DNA of 64,000 nucleotides from Hirudo medicinalis (Eukaryota; Annelida; Clitellata; Hirudinida; Hirudinidae), in NCBI GenBank assembly GCA_011800805.1, contig MPNW01000003.1:1655-65654 (forward strand). The letters are read 5' to 3'. Position numbers and translations under genes: made by a program. Within the stretch, counting starts at the first letter, position 1; each line of letters opens with the position of its first letter. Positions 37,001-48,200 of the stretch are shown here, one piece after another. The notes under the pieces were generated by a model. That model was not told the DNA's origin. It was given only the letters and a program-made list of their open reading frames with translations, and searched no databases.

Positions 37001-40000
37001 GCATACAAAATAACAACAACAATAATAGATTCTGCTGTGGTTAATCTTAAAATTCAGGGCCAATTACTGACCACTTGGTTGCATGTATTAAAGTAGCCTA
37101 ACATAATAATATTCAAATATCCTGGGCATTGGTTAAGGCTTTTGCTGCAGTGCTCCATTAGGAGTTCAATTCCTAGCCAATCGAAAAGCTTTCTGTAACT
37201 AACTAATATTCAGCATTTTTAAAATCAATTCAAGAATTCACTTTCAAAAGATATTCACAAAATGTCAAAATAGCCAGCACTTTTAGAAAAATATGCTACC
37301 TTGGATTTGAGACGGTCCAACGCATTTCCAACAACATCTACAATTAAAAATAAAATTAAAGATTTAAATGAAGTCAATGTGAAATAGTTTGTAAAAGCTG
37401 GAAATCTAAATGATGACATAACCACAAACTCATGTCAAGCATAATGTTACTTAACTAAGATATGACAGCTACTTTAACTTACTGTCCTTCAAATATGTTG
37501 TTGCATCAAACCAGTGAAACAAAGCTGACAGTAAATGTCCCAAAATTTCCTTAAAAAATGAAAGCAATGTTTTGTAAATTAAATTTTATTGATTAACAGA
37601 AAATCAAATTGTGGCTTGAATGAAACAACTTCAGAAATGCTGAATATTTTTTGTGCATTTTGTTGGGTTTTTTTTCATAATTTGTTATTTAAATAAATTA
37701 ATGATGAAATTAGATCAAGAGGCATGAAACTAACAAATGAAATGTCATTCTTAACAGGGACAAGTTGCACGAGTAACCAGACACCGTATCTGCTCAGCAA
37801 TTTCTTGTGGTCCCCATCAGCATCCTCATCCAGGTGGAGTCTTCCCCTGTCATCCCCCATCTCCAGCAATCTTTTATCCTCCAAATTCTCAGTCTCTTTC
37901 AGTAAGCTAAAAACCATTTCATAATTATTTTAATAAAATCTCTCAAAGCCTCCCTGACATTAATTCATCAAAAACAATGTTCAATACAATTGTTTTATGA
38001 ATTTCAAACATCCCAAGTTCTTAAAATATGTTTTTGGTGTGGCACTTGAAAAGAAGTTCAGTTTGCAACCTGACAATTGAATCCACCAAGAGAACTCTGA
38101 GGTTTGGGTCTGCAGTCCAAAGAGAAGGTGGAGTGAGGTGGAATATGTGGTTTGAATCAGGTTCGTGGCGAGAGAGGTGACACTCTTCACACAGTCTCAT
38201 TGGACGTTGGTCATTGAAGAGTATGCACGGAACCGAGAAACAGGTGCAGATGGCCATTTTTTGGTCAACATTTTTTGTAAAACATTCCTGAAATTTACCT
38301 TTAAAATAAAAAGTGATCACCTAGATTGTTTTAATTGTTTGCAATTTAAACCTCATTTTCACAATAGAGCTCCATTCTCTCTATTCTTCGAACTACATAA
38401 TACAGCTGCTCCACAACATCCTTTGGAAGTTCATCAACACATGATTGACACATATGGATAGGAAGGACAGTGGTGTCTTGTACAAGTCGAGGGTCCAGAC
38501 ATGACTATTGAAAAGTGTGAATGATTTTTATGTGCTTTTTATTCATTCTGATTTCAAAATGTCTTCACCATGTATCTATTGTGCAATAATATTCATGTTT
38601 TAATGCAGCTATTCGTGAATGTTATCAAACCAACATTACGATCCAAAGAGAGATTGATTTTGTAAAATTAAATAAGGTTGAACGTTGTTGAAATAAACAA
38701 ACTTTGACAGCAGCAACACATCGATTGTTCAAGCATTTACTTTTCTGACACAGAATTGTACCCCGAGCTTTAAGAATACAAAAAATACTTAAGCCTTTGA
38801 AATATGTTTATCACGTTTAAATATTAAGCCAATAACATAAAATAAAAAAAATCAAGCCACTGTAATTAATTTATGAATAATTAGAAAAAATAAAATTGCA
38901 TAAAAATAACAACTCTTCAAATCACCTTTGTTGGTATATGCAAATTAAATCAATAAATTATATGAAAATTAAACAGATTGAATTTTCATGCCACCGAACA
39001 AAAATAAAATGCTTAAAGCAAAAATAAAGCTAAAGCTTTAATAATAACATTTAATTACTCACCTGCAAACTCAAACCCTGATGCAAGCAAATTTACAAGT
39101 TCATGTGTATATTTCTAATGCCTTCTAACATTTCCACACTCTTCACATATTTTACATGTTAATACAAAACATAAATGTGCTCAACAGTTAATGCTGTTTC
39201 ATTCTTAACTGAAATTATTGAACATTTATCAGCAAAAAACAATCACCGATGTAAGTCCCATGGAGACCCGTTCGATCGAAGTGGATGGGAGTGAGTTGAG
39301 GCCAAAAGTAAAACAACAAATGAGCTGCTGGACCCCTGGCTGCTGAGGTTCCATAAGCAATGATGCACATGAGGTCCTGAAAACAATTTTCAAGTGTGAC
39401 TTATTCACCGTCTTTAGTTATGCTATTTCGTTAACATTAAAATAAATAGATATTATTAAAATAAATAATGTAGATATTAATGATAAGAACAAGATTTACT
39501 GTAAAGACATCTTTCTTCAGTGACATCAAGCACTCCACAATCATTGAATGATATTCTGAAAGGCAATTGCAAAGATGGCAAATATTTACTTATGTTTTAT
39601 TTTAAAGACAAATACGGTTGGATCTACCAACCCTTAGCAACAGCAAATTGAAAGACAATCATGAGTATGGAGGGAATCGAGTCAGCAACATAGGAAGGAA
39701 AGCCATCTGACTTGGTCTGGGCTGCTTCAACGTATTGGATCACTCATTAATAATTTTAATAATTTCTCAATTAATGGAGATTAAAGCTAATACAATAATG
39801 CTTAATAAAGTTTAATAAAAAAATGAATTTATGGAAAAAATATTCCATATAAAAACGATAAAGTTACAGCAGACGATGGAATGAGATATTGATTATTCAA
39901 GTGAATAATTAACCGAGTGTAATTGGCAGCAGGTTGGTGCAGAGGAGCATGAGGATGTCTCGATGAAGACTTGCAGGGAAAGAGGTGAGGGTTGAGGCCA

Positions 40001-40890
40001 CCAAGCAGGGCAAGGTGTCGAGGATCTGTGAACTCAAGAAAGGAGCCAAGCATCCAATGACTCCCAACAATGATTCTCCAAGGGCTAAAGAAAGCATTTA
40101 AGAATGATATTTAATTGTGGTTACAAAGCTCTGAAGAAATCTTTACGGCCTCACATTTTGCTTTGATACCATCATCTTTATTTCTCTTTAGTAGCTTACT
40201 TAATTAAAATATTTTTAAAATATGTTCAGTATTTGTTACAAATATAAATACTGTTTTGTCTAAAGTCATTTTATTACCATGTTGACCAGTCGTGATAAAT
40301 GGAGCAGCATCAATGATGGACACAACAGTTTCATAAAGATGCAAGTAGTCAAGTTCTGGAAACACTTGAAGACAATCTCTGTCAGTCCGTCTTCTGACAA
40401 ATAATTCCTTTGTTGACATTGGCACATCCTTCAGAACCCTACAGATAATTATCTCAATCACTTAATAATATAATGTGTTTATTAGCACAATTAAACAAAT
40501 GTAGCCACATTTCCCTGCATTTACAAAAAGAATTTATATTTAAGAAGTTTATAATGTCAATGTTTTCTTGGAGGAGGAAATTTTATTAACGTTATTATTA
40601 ACGTTTTATTATTTCATTACAAGAATATAACTATAAAGATGCAATGCTCTCATAAATGGTTGTCTCTTTAACTAACCCAATCAAAGTTTGAGAGAAATAC
40701 TTAAGGGTATTAGCAATATCTGTCCCATTTGGTAGAGGTAAAACAGAGTTCACTATTCTTGAATGGTAATCTTTGAGATTTCTTATCTTGGCAGTGACTG
40801 TATCAGAAATTATTAAGCGAAATCGAAGCATGTATTGGACTGATCATTTAAAGAATCATGTAACTAACATGTAGCAGCTCTTGTAGCCAT
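22413..40890 (-). CDS. UNC79: UNC79 homologue (NALCN sodium-leak channel complex subunit)
   Basis: UNC79 is a very large HEAT/armadillo-like scaffold that binds UNC80 and sets NALCN abundance and activity at the neuronal membrane. I place about 53 coding exons, roughly 2270 residues against about 2600 in vertebrates. Start: MATRAAT then AKIRNLKDYHSRIVN and PNGTDIANTLKYFSQTL, the hallmark UNC79 N-terminus. End: MQFKLSQIEVQSSTATQFYAV-like tail, where known UNC79 proteins also stop. Other blocks: RYLPWLFHPPSAIQQG, CHVRILCWLLLSSLMH, LHMSSLFHAFMLCQLWTMYCE, SLMEALQECNSTVLVK, QFLRCVLHQLAPNNVFPQLF. Nearly every junction is in phase with GT-AG ends and no internal stop occurs, so the gene looks intact. 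The intron between exons 18 and 19 carries an antisense LINE. Exon details are in the three block entries. Confidence 0.93.
23469..23674 (-). repeat. Dispersed short repeat, copy 2 (in UNC79 intron)
   Basis: Inverted relative to copy 1 at 3376-3493 and colinear with it. It carries an additional segment with a TTTA tract and a small hairpin whose arms are GTGAGCAG and CTGCTCAC. It sits in the intron between UNC79 exons 48 and 49, sense to the gene. Confidence 0.75.
28093..33049 (-). other. UNC79: UNC79 exons 19-33
   Basis: Exons: 32780-33049, 32298-32535, 32091-32161, 31689-31840, 31367-31524, 31117-31298, 30571-30784, 30341-30516, 29639-29729, 29392-29522, 29173-29226, 28962-29044, 28705-28747, 28318-28500, 28093-28228. 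Exon 19 holds an acidic run (EGGEDDDEKDEEKEKD) before LMLDVLLKQ-type helices. Exons 24-25 encode YVRSSLAHAFYHLIGSLDDVN and GMCLCLEHHFDLLINDRT; exon 32 encodes WLQSLLVILYK. The intron between the seventh and eighth listed exons is only 54 nt, in frame and free of stops. The exact 3' end of exon 30341-30516 is a choice among donors. The intron at about 28.6 kb holds an ATT/ATG-rich microsatellite. Confidence 0.83.
28600..28700 (+). repeat. ATT/ATG-rich microsatellite-like tract
   Basis: Repeats of the type ttatgatattatgttatg with variations, within an UNC79 intron. Slippage origin is likely. Confidence 0.7.
33190..36075 (+). mobile_element. REL-endonuclease non-LTR retrotransposon (R2/HERO-like), inactivated
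   Basis: The plus strand, antisense to UNC79, encodes successive LINE blocks broken by frameshifts and stops: a basic N-terminal region (RRQRELRRLKCKKKALRRW), SAPGPNGVPYLLYKK, WKKAEGVYIPKEKDSKGLNQFRPISLL, the RT region LDLANAYGSVPH and the active-site block AFMDDTTLI at about 34.3 kb. A thumb-like region and WLGLPPALSS follow. Then comes the zinc knuckle CGLCGETETLHHVLSNC at about 35.35 kb, with RYTWRH. The endonuclease has PDLVLVSSTDAIILVELTVPWEDR at 35.66 kb. CCHC knuckle plus C-terminal restriction-like nuclease is the R2/HERO/NeSL plan. The stretch is visibly richer in G and C than its surroundings. Element ends are approximate; I see no clear target duplication. Confidence 0.85.
36174..40890 (-). 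other. UNC79: UNC79 exons 1-18
   Basis: Exons: 40869-40890, 40677-40797, 40278-40438, 39914-40084, 39632-39724, 39500-39555, 39247-39376, 39063-39077, 38703-38767, 38352-38504, 38070-38287, 37735-37906, 37483-37549, 37300-37337, 36884-36981, 36598-36685, 36443-36531, 36174-36297. The eighth is a 15-nt microexon. Exons 9-11 encode cysteine/histidine clusters (ILCQKSKCLNNRC; MCQSC; CFSVPC ... RPMRLCEECHLSRH) that look like a zinc-binding B-box-like module, conserved in UNC79. Exon 16 encodes LQIKEGLNQLLCLIPFNV. The 5' leader and promoter are not resolved: the exon-1 start codon directly follows a possible acceptor (catcag), so an upstream non-coding exon may exist. Confidence 0.85.
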
Positions 40891-41442
40891 CTGATGTAAA
40901 AATTTTGTTTTTGATAAGTTTTCGTTTAGTCTACGATTTGAATTCAGAAACGGCTGGAACGAAGTCTTCTAATGAACGCTCATCCAAACACACATTGCCT
41001 CGGACACCACTGCACTAACACCAGAAGCAAGCTGTGCAGTTCGAGCAATCCGGAAAACAAATTAGCATATTCATCAACAGGTTAATATATTCATCGCGGC
41101 TGTTGCATAAATAATCAATGAGAGATTCTTTGATAAAAGTTTCAGACATTTATTTGACCCAGATGCAGTGTAAGATAGTAAACAAAATCTTCAAATCATA
41201 GGGCAATTCTACATCAAAATCAAATGGTCATTTGCTCGCTCGACTTGGAAAGCCTTTGAAAGCCCGCTTAAGTTAATACGAAAGATTAGATGGAATGCAG
41301 TGTCGAAAAATTGAGAGTTTAAGCTGTTTACAAAACAGGCGACATTAAACGGGCAAATTTCTCTGGCAGCATTAAAATTTGATTTAGACAATCCTTTAGC
41401 TTGACGGATTAAGTCCTTCGTGCGGCAACAACGACAAATGAT
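40891..41442. other. UNC79 upstream region
   Basis: About 550 bases between the first UNC79 coding exon and the LTR element. It presumably holds the promoter and leader. No motif can be named with confidence. Confidence 0.5.
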
Positions 41443-41593
41443 TGTGTTACAACCTTTATTTATAACAACGACGACAGTGTTCCGACTCTCTGACTGCTGG
41501 ATAGCAGCGTAGCGATGTAGCCGCTTATCGTCTGCCTATGAACGCGTCACCTCATGCTACTTAATCGTCTGCATAGGGATGTGCGATCCTACA
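41443..41593 (-). repeat. LTR, 3' copy (minus orientation)
   Basis: Direct-repeat partner of 42311-42459; differs by scattered substitutions and 2 bases in length. Confidence 0.8.
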
Positions 41594-42310
41594 TTATTCC
41601 CAACCAGAGAGCAGCAGGCGAACGAATTGATCAAGCTGCGTAATCTTCGAGTTTCTTGGGCCAGTGAATTCTTCGTCCGGATTTTGTCTTCAGTTGAGCT
41701 GGTGATGTTTCAGGGTTAGCAGTCGCTCTGGCTTTCATCCTTGTTGTCTCGGCAGATGACGTTCTGGATGTTGTTGCTGGATTGGATGTTGATAGTGTTG
41801 AAGTTTGGGGAAAACCGCTAGCTTCAGTCTGTCGATAGAGACAGTGTCACTGCGACCAAGTTGCTCCTGATCATTTGTGAAAGTTGAGTTGCTCTGCAAC
41901 GAATTGTCTGGACATTTTGGTTGATAGGGCGATGATATCCTTGACGAAGTGCTGGTGATGTCGTGGGCCTCCAGTGTCGTTGAAGTGGCCGTTGATGTTT
42001 ATTGAGATTGAAGTAGTAAGTTGAGTTGAGGAGTTGAGGTTGAAGCCGTGTTGTCCGGTGCATAGTCAATGCCGTGGCCTCTCAAATCTTAGTTGTGCAT
42101 TCTGTCGCTGAGAGTCATCACTTGAAGATTTTTCTCTGTTCTTTGCCATATATGTTAACGCTACAGATGAAATTCTGTTGTGGCAAGTTCTTCGTCTGAG
42201 TTGTTGTTCGTCTGGATCACCGATATGCAGATGAAATCCAGTTGTAGTTGCGTGTTCTTAGGAGTCACCAATTTTGTAGTGGCAGCGACGAATGACGGCG
42301 AAGGGACAAC

Positions 42311-42459
42311 TGTGTTACAACCGTTATTTACAACAACGACGCCAATGTTCCGACTACATAACTACTGGATAGCTGCTTGGCGACGCAGCCGATTATTGTC
42401 TGTGTGGACGCTTCACCTCATGCAACCTACTCGTCTGCATAGGGATGTGCGATCCTACA
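42311..42459 (-). repeat. LTR, 5' copy (minus orientation)
   Basis: Direct-repeat partner of 41443-41593; flanked on its internal side by a gypsy-like leader sequence. Confidence 0.8.
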
Positions 42460-45299
42460 TTCCACAGCCATAAATGATGAGAATGACGGGTTTATGGAAA
42501 TTACTAATTGCCTTTCCTTTGCAATGCATTTAATTCTGCCGCATCTTTGCAGGCAAATCTCAGCCACCATTTTTAAGCACATAGAATAATTTAGTCTGTC
42601 ATGATTTCGATTACTATGTGGTTTCAATGTTTTCTAAACTTTCTGCATAATTCATTTGCTTTATAACTTTATAAATATTTTCTTCTTCATTGTATTAGAT
42701 TTATTTGCGTTATCTTTGATTTTGTTAGAGATTTGTGTTTGCCTCCATTCAGCGAATATTATTCGAAATAACTAATTTTTTTTTAATTACAGTGACTTAT
42801 AATTGCTTTTTGTAATAAATATTTCATAATTGCTGTCCCGCATTTAAATAAATAGATGTTATGTAGAATCGAACTGGTTTGAGCAATTCTTAAAATCCTA
42901 AGATCAGCTGAGGCGAACATGTCTACGAATAGCCTTACAAGTTTCACCATGCCACCAGCAGCGGAGTACAGTCATGCTTAGTTAAATTTGCAATTTACAC
43001 ATATAATCATGCAATCACGTTATTTATTAAAGCCTGAACGGCCTTATTGTACGATAATTTCGCCAGAAACGATTAGTTCATCTTGTAATTTTCTTCCAGT
43101 GCTTCAAGCATTGCGCCGTCATTAAAAATTTACAATCCCAGGCATGTGAGATACGAGTGCAAATGAAGCAGAAGTTTCGGCGAACATAGGAGCCCTATGG
43201 ATAATAAAAACAATTTATATGGTTGACCCTCTGAAATAAATCTTTTCCAGTTGAAGTGACTCCATCGGTGAGATGGCAGAAAAAATCAGTCGAGTGACTC
43301 GTCAGTCCTGGAGGCTGATAATGAGAACCTTTCATTTCCATCAATACTGAGCTGGGAAATGTGCACAGGAACTCTGCAGGAAGTTTGTCCTTTAATCCCG
43401 CAGGCATTCAATTGAAATCACAGATCTGAGTCAAGTTGAGGACCCGTTGATGCAGAAAAGTTGCTGTGTTGTGATTATTTTGGAATTTTAATCAATTTAA
43501 TATAGTAATCAAAACAGATTCGGTGAGATCGCTCTTTGCAATAAAGTAAATGCGAGGTTTACGAAAATCTAGCAAGAAAAGTTGAGTTCGTGCCAAGATT
43601 CCTGGAAGCTGTTTCCATCAAATCGTGGTGGAAAAACGTGACCCCTTCACTTATATAAGTCTAAGAAAACCATTAGAGATTCATGTCAAATCCTTTCCAA
43701 TAATCCTTGAGGTGCTTCGAAATTTTTAAATTCAAAATTTCACCGTTTATAAATAGAATTAAATCTCTGAGCAGTTTGTTAGACTTTTAATTTTAAACTT
43801 TTATTGAAAGCTGATAAAATAATATTTTAAAATAATTAAACGTAAGTTAATTGAAGTTGGGACCATAAATCACACATAACTCGTGGAATACTCGGATTCA
43901 TTCTTGGTTTTATGACAAAGGTTTAGAAGAAAAATTTGATTTGGCAAAGTGGGAATTAATAGTTAGTTGGGTGTGAAATTGTAATTTCTTACGGATAAAA
44001 CAACAATAATGTTTGTGTTAAAAACTCTGAAATCAGTCATAAAAAAGATAAATTTTTGAATTTTGTTCAGAAGAGATATGTAATAAAATTGCTGTTAAAA
44101 ACTACATCCATTTTTGTCGCATTAAGGCCTCGTGTTTCCGGTCATCTCATAAAAACTTCGAGTTGCTGATGTTTTCCGTAAAAAATATTTTTATCCGAAG
44201 CCTCATTTGCGGGCTTTAGAGCATCATGATGAAATGACTTGAATCCATTCATAAACGGAAAGCCCTCATTTTGTTTGTTCTAACCTCCGTGAATGACGTC
44301 TAACATAAAAAAAAAAGTTTTGAGTTCATTAAAAATTCCGATTTAAAATTTAAATAGTTTGTTTCAGACACTCCCAATAAATTCACTGTTGAATTCATGT
44401 TCCTCGACAAATATCAAACAGACGAATATTTCATTACTTGATCTTTGTGTGAGTTCTTTTACTCTAATCATCTTTTTCCTACTGGTTTGACGTTTATTCG
44501 ACAAGCATACCATGCGTCTCTTTGGTTTCAAAAGCCAGAGGAATCTTTTTGTTTACCCTTTTAAAAGCACCATGTCCTCCTCTTGACTTAAATGGAAAAG
44601 AAATTTAAGAGCCCATCCAACAAGTTACTTAAGGTGACCCCTTCAATAATTTACAGTTAGTTCTCTCATCGACTTAATGGAGTTTTCGCGAATGTTCCTT
44701 TCTAGAAACGAAAAATGATGCAGAAAAAGCAGATTGAAAGATTTATAGAAACACAAATATCAGTTGGGAAGCAATTCATGATCAGTTTGGGACTCGAATT
44801 CCGGACGAGCATCTGGCTGTTTGGGAGTTCTACATGGATTTGCGAGGCACGTACAAGACTTGCACACGTCGTATTTTCACTCCTCACACCTGCTCCACGT
44901 GCATGGAAAGCACATCCTTTCTCCTCTTTCTATTCGACATTGGCTTTTCATCCCCACGACACTCGTGACAAGAAGACTCGCAAATTAATTCATCAAAGAG
45001 AAAAATGGTCCGGCGATGGCTGGTTTATCAGCACTGTTGAAGCAGAAGTTTGAAGGTGCTCATTGAAATGTTAAACGGCCACTATCGCGCGGACTAAAGC
45101 GGAAGTGGAATTGTATGTGGTACGGTTTGTTTCTTTTCGTTCTGAAGCTCCGGAAAAAGCGGCTTGAAAGATGAAGGCGATGCCACGAGTTTTCTTTGCA
45201 CGACGCAAGTGAAATATTTATGCAAACTTACTGTGACAAACGGGCAAATTTAAAAGAGGCGATGTACGGATAACACATGATTCGAAGCAATTTGTAGCT
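42460..45299. other. Intergenic, upstream of the chloride channel
   Basis: AT-rich. Frames at 43195-43407 (-) and 44715-45053 (+) are open but show no family resemblance, no splice support and no biased composition. Probably regulatory and leader sequence of the downstream channel gene. Confidence 0.5.
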
Positions 45300-48200
45300 A
45301 TGGTTCGTTTGTCTATTTCCTTTTACGTGTTTTTTACAATACTCGTCGACTTCAACTCACAAGCTCTTCGTCAGTATAGAAGGAAACACTTGCCGTTGAC
45401 TGACCATAACAGGTTTGTCCTTCACAATGTTTACTTGATTTCTCGGTTCATCAATGATTAATGTTGATGAATTTTAGGTTATTGGTTGCACTTTAGTAGT
45501 TAAAACAATACCTCACTAAATCCATATTTATTGTTATTGTCCCGCAAAAATAATTTCTCGTTAATTGGACAAGATTTTGATGAGTTGCAAATAACATTCA
45601 TGAGAAGTACTCAAGTGAATTAAACCGAACGCACTCGTTTCAGGAAAACTAAAATTATGAGAGTGTAGGAGTTTTAAATATTCATCATGGACTTATAAAT
45701 ATTCATCGCCTGGCAGATGTATTCCCAAAAGAAGGGGAATGAGATGAAGAGTGGCCGAGGAAAGAGTAACATTTGGAGTTAGTGACGTCCATCAGGGTCC
45801 TGCACTCGCATTGCAGCTAGCGGTGGTACACGTGATCGATCCTGTGTTATTGATTGGCTGTTTGGTTGGAACTATAAATAATTAGCCTTTCCATGGATGA
45901 ATGCATCATTATCTTCTGTGAATCCTTGCACTACTTCGAATCAACAAATCACCGACATTTTTCTGGACCTCCCAGTTTCCTGGAGATCATCCGATAGTAA
46001 AAACTATGACCTAATGACGAGTCATTACCTTTTTATAGAGGTAAAACACTTATCTTTTTGACAAGAACATCAGCGAGAATGGGTATCAAGGTATGACCAC
46101 GTTAACTTAATGCCGTGTTTACTTTTAGACTTATTTCTTCACGGAAAGTCTTCCTTCAACATTTTTGTGCCATGACAATGATTAATTGGGTGGCACCTGC
46201 GCAGATTGGAATGTAATAAATAATAACAACAACAACAATAAAAATAAAAATAATAATAATAATAATAACACAGTTTTAGTATCTCAAAGTCAAATTTCAA
46301 CTTAAAATCATTTGCACACTATTTTTAAGAGATCTCCCTTAATTCTCTTTTCTATTTTCCTCGTTCTAATATAATTTACACTGGGGAATGTTGTTTTATT
46401 ATACAATTTTCTGCCGAGCAATAAACTCTTTAAGAAGCCATGAACCAAGAATTTTCGAGATAATCTATTTTTGAAATGTCAAAATCAAAATAACAAAATC
46501 AAATTATAAAAAAAATAACTAAAAACATACTTTAAAAACTGGATCAACTATAACATTTATTTTATTTTAAACAAAGTTTTACTTTATTTTAAATAATTTT
46601 TTATTGTGATTTACTCTGAAAGTATTTTTTTTGTAGGTCTGCACCATTTTTGGAAAATGTCTTATTAGAGTAAAACAGTGTCGTAAAAGTAAGAGCCGGA
46701 AATTTTGATTTTATCCCGAGTTTGCAAGATTTGCTAAGAGCAAGCTTTATTATTTTAGTTTTGTTTTTAAAATTGTCAGGATGGTTTCAATTGTTGAAAC
46801 ATTGTAACTCGCGGCTAGCCCGTTTGATTCCATTATAGAATCAGAGTTTGAATATTTAAATCAATCTTAAAGTATAAAACTAAAGTTTTGTGTTTAGTTT
46901 ATTACTGATCAAAAGTAGGGATAATTCTGCAAAAACATAATCTTAATTTACTTAATGTCCCTCATTGTTTATGTAATTACTAATAACGTTAATAAACTTG
47001 AGCAATTCTTGGCATCGTAGGCAAGGCATGTAATGAGGCTCTGATAGGCAGTAAACCACCATCAACGTATTTTATAGAGGCCTCTTCGATTAGGGTTTTC
47101 CTGTGGTTTGAATATCTTGAAAATACTCAATAATGCTCATTGAAATAGTCGAAAGTTTCCTGCGTATGTGAAGAATCTTCCGAACCATGCCTGATGTTAG
47201 AAAAAGGATAGATCCATGAAGGCATACGGCATAAAAGTTGGGAATCATCGTGCAAAAACGAGGTAAAAGGGTCAATATTATCAGCGCTGAAATGCTCAAA
47301 GACTGGCCGAGCAATCGTGCACGCGAGTGCACAAATCGTCTCCTGAACTGGGAAGATAGTGGCACTTTACAAGTTCTAATATCTGATTTTATTCTAAATA
47401 ATAACAACTTAAATTTTCTTCTATTCTTCCTAGTAAGTCCGTTCAAGGTCTCAAGTCTTTTTACTGACCAAAAAGGTTTCTATCGACCAAATCCCGAATG
47501 AGACCATCGATCAAAATATTGTGAAATTATTAGAATGTAATCGTCTTGGATACTACAGCGAAATTGCACTTGAGAGATATTGTGAAGCAGTGCGAAGATA
47601 ACGATAATGACTTATAAAAAATATTAAATGCAAAATAGTCGAGATAAAATTGGAAGAGCGCCTGATTGAAGATGAAAGTAAAAGTATATTAACAGGTTTG
47701 AAAAAGTATTGTGAAAATGTCATCAAAGGAATTGAAGACAGATTTAATGTCAAATCGATTGAGATTATGTCGATTTGAGACTTTTAATCAATGTCAGGTC
47801 TACAAGACAAAGAAGTCATAAATTTTTGTAACTTTTCCTGTTGAAATAGTTTTGTTAATTGTTCTAAAACTATGTTATGCTGTTCTGGGACACTCGGAAG
47901 TTGGTGAGAAGTTGCAGCGAGTAGCTTGTCGTGGTGAAGTTGTCGATAGAAACGTTGTATAGAAAGACTTTAGTCAAGTTCCTTAATTGCTTGAAGTTGA
48001 CAGTTATATTCAGTTGTTTATTAAACTATTAACTATTGTTTCCGTTTATTTCCATAATTTTCAATATTCCCATTCATAACGCTGAAGCTGTACTTGGTGA
48101 TTTGTAATCTTTTACATTTTCCATGAAGTCTATGGTTAGTTGTGAAAGATACAAAGCAGACGAAAGCCCATTTACAAAAATATTGGAAGCTGATATGGGG

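Larger units (their letters stand above)
41443..42459 (-). mobile_element. Internally deleted Ty3/gypsy LTR retrotransposon
   Basis: Two near-identical direct repeats of about 150 bases, 41443-41593 and 42311-42459, both begin TGTGTTACAAC and end GATCCTACA, as LTRs do (TG...CA). Between them the minus strand encodes DTVSIDRLKLAVFPKLQ, the typical C-terminal end of gypsy Pol (V-S-I-D-R-L-K). Next to the right-hand LTR, reading minus, is AAATTGGTGACTCC, resembling the TTGGTGACCCC often found early in gypsy internal regions. So both termini of one element survive and almost all of gag-pol is gone. I see no target-site duplication. Confidence 0.8.

Noticed and set aside
43195..43407. 70-codon minus frame as a possible exon
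   Set aside because: No homology recalled, no neighbouring exons on that strand.
44715..45053. 112-codon plus frame upstream of the channel gene
   Set aside because: No signal peptide or family resemblance; exon 1 of the channel at 45300 has both and splices in frame.
47090..47446. 118-codon minus frame in the channel intron
   Set aside because: Composition of random AT-rich sequence; no motif or splice support.
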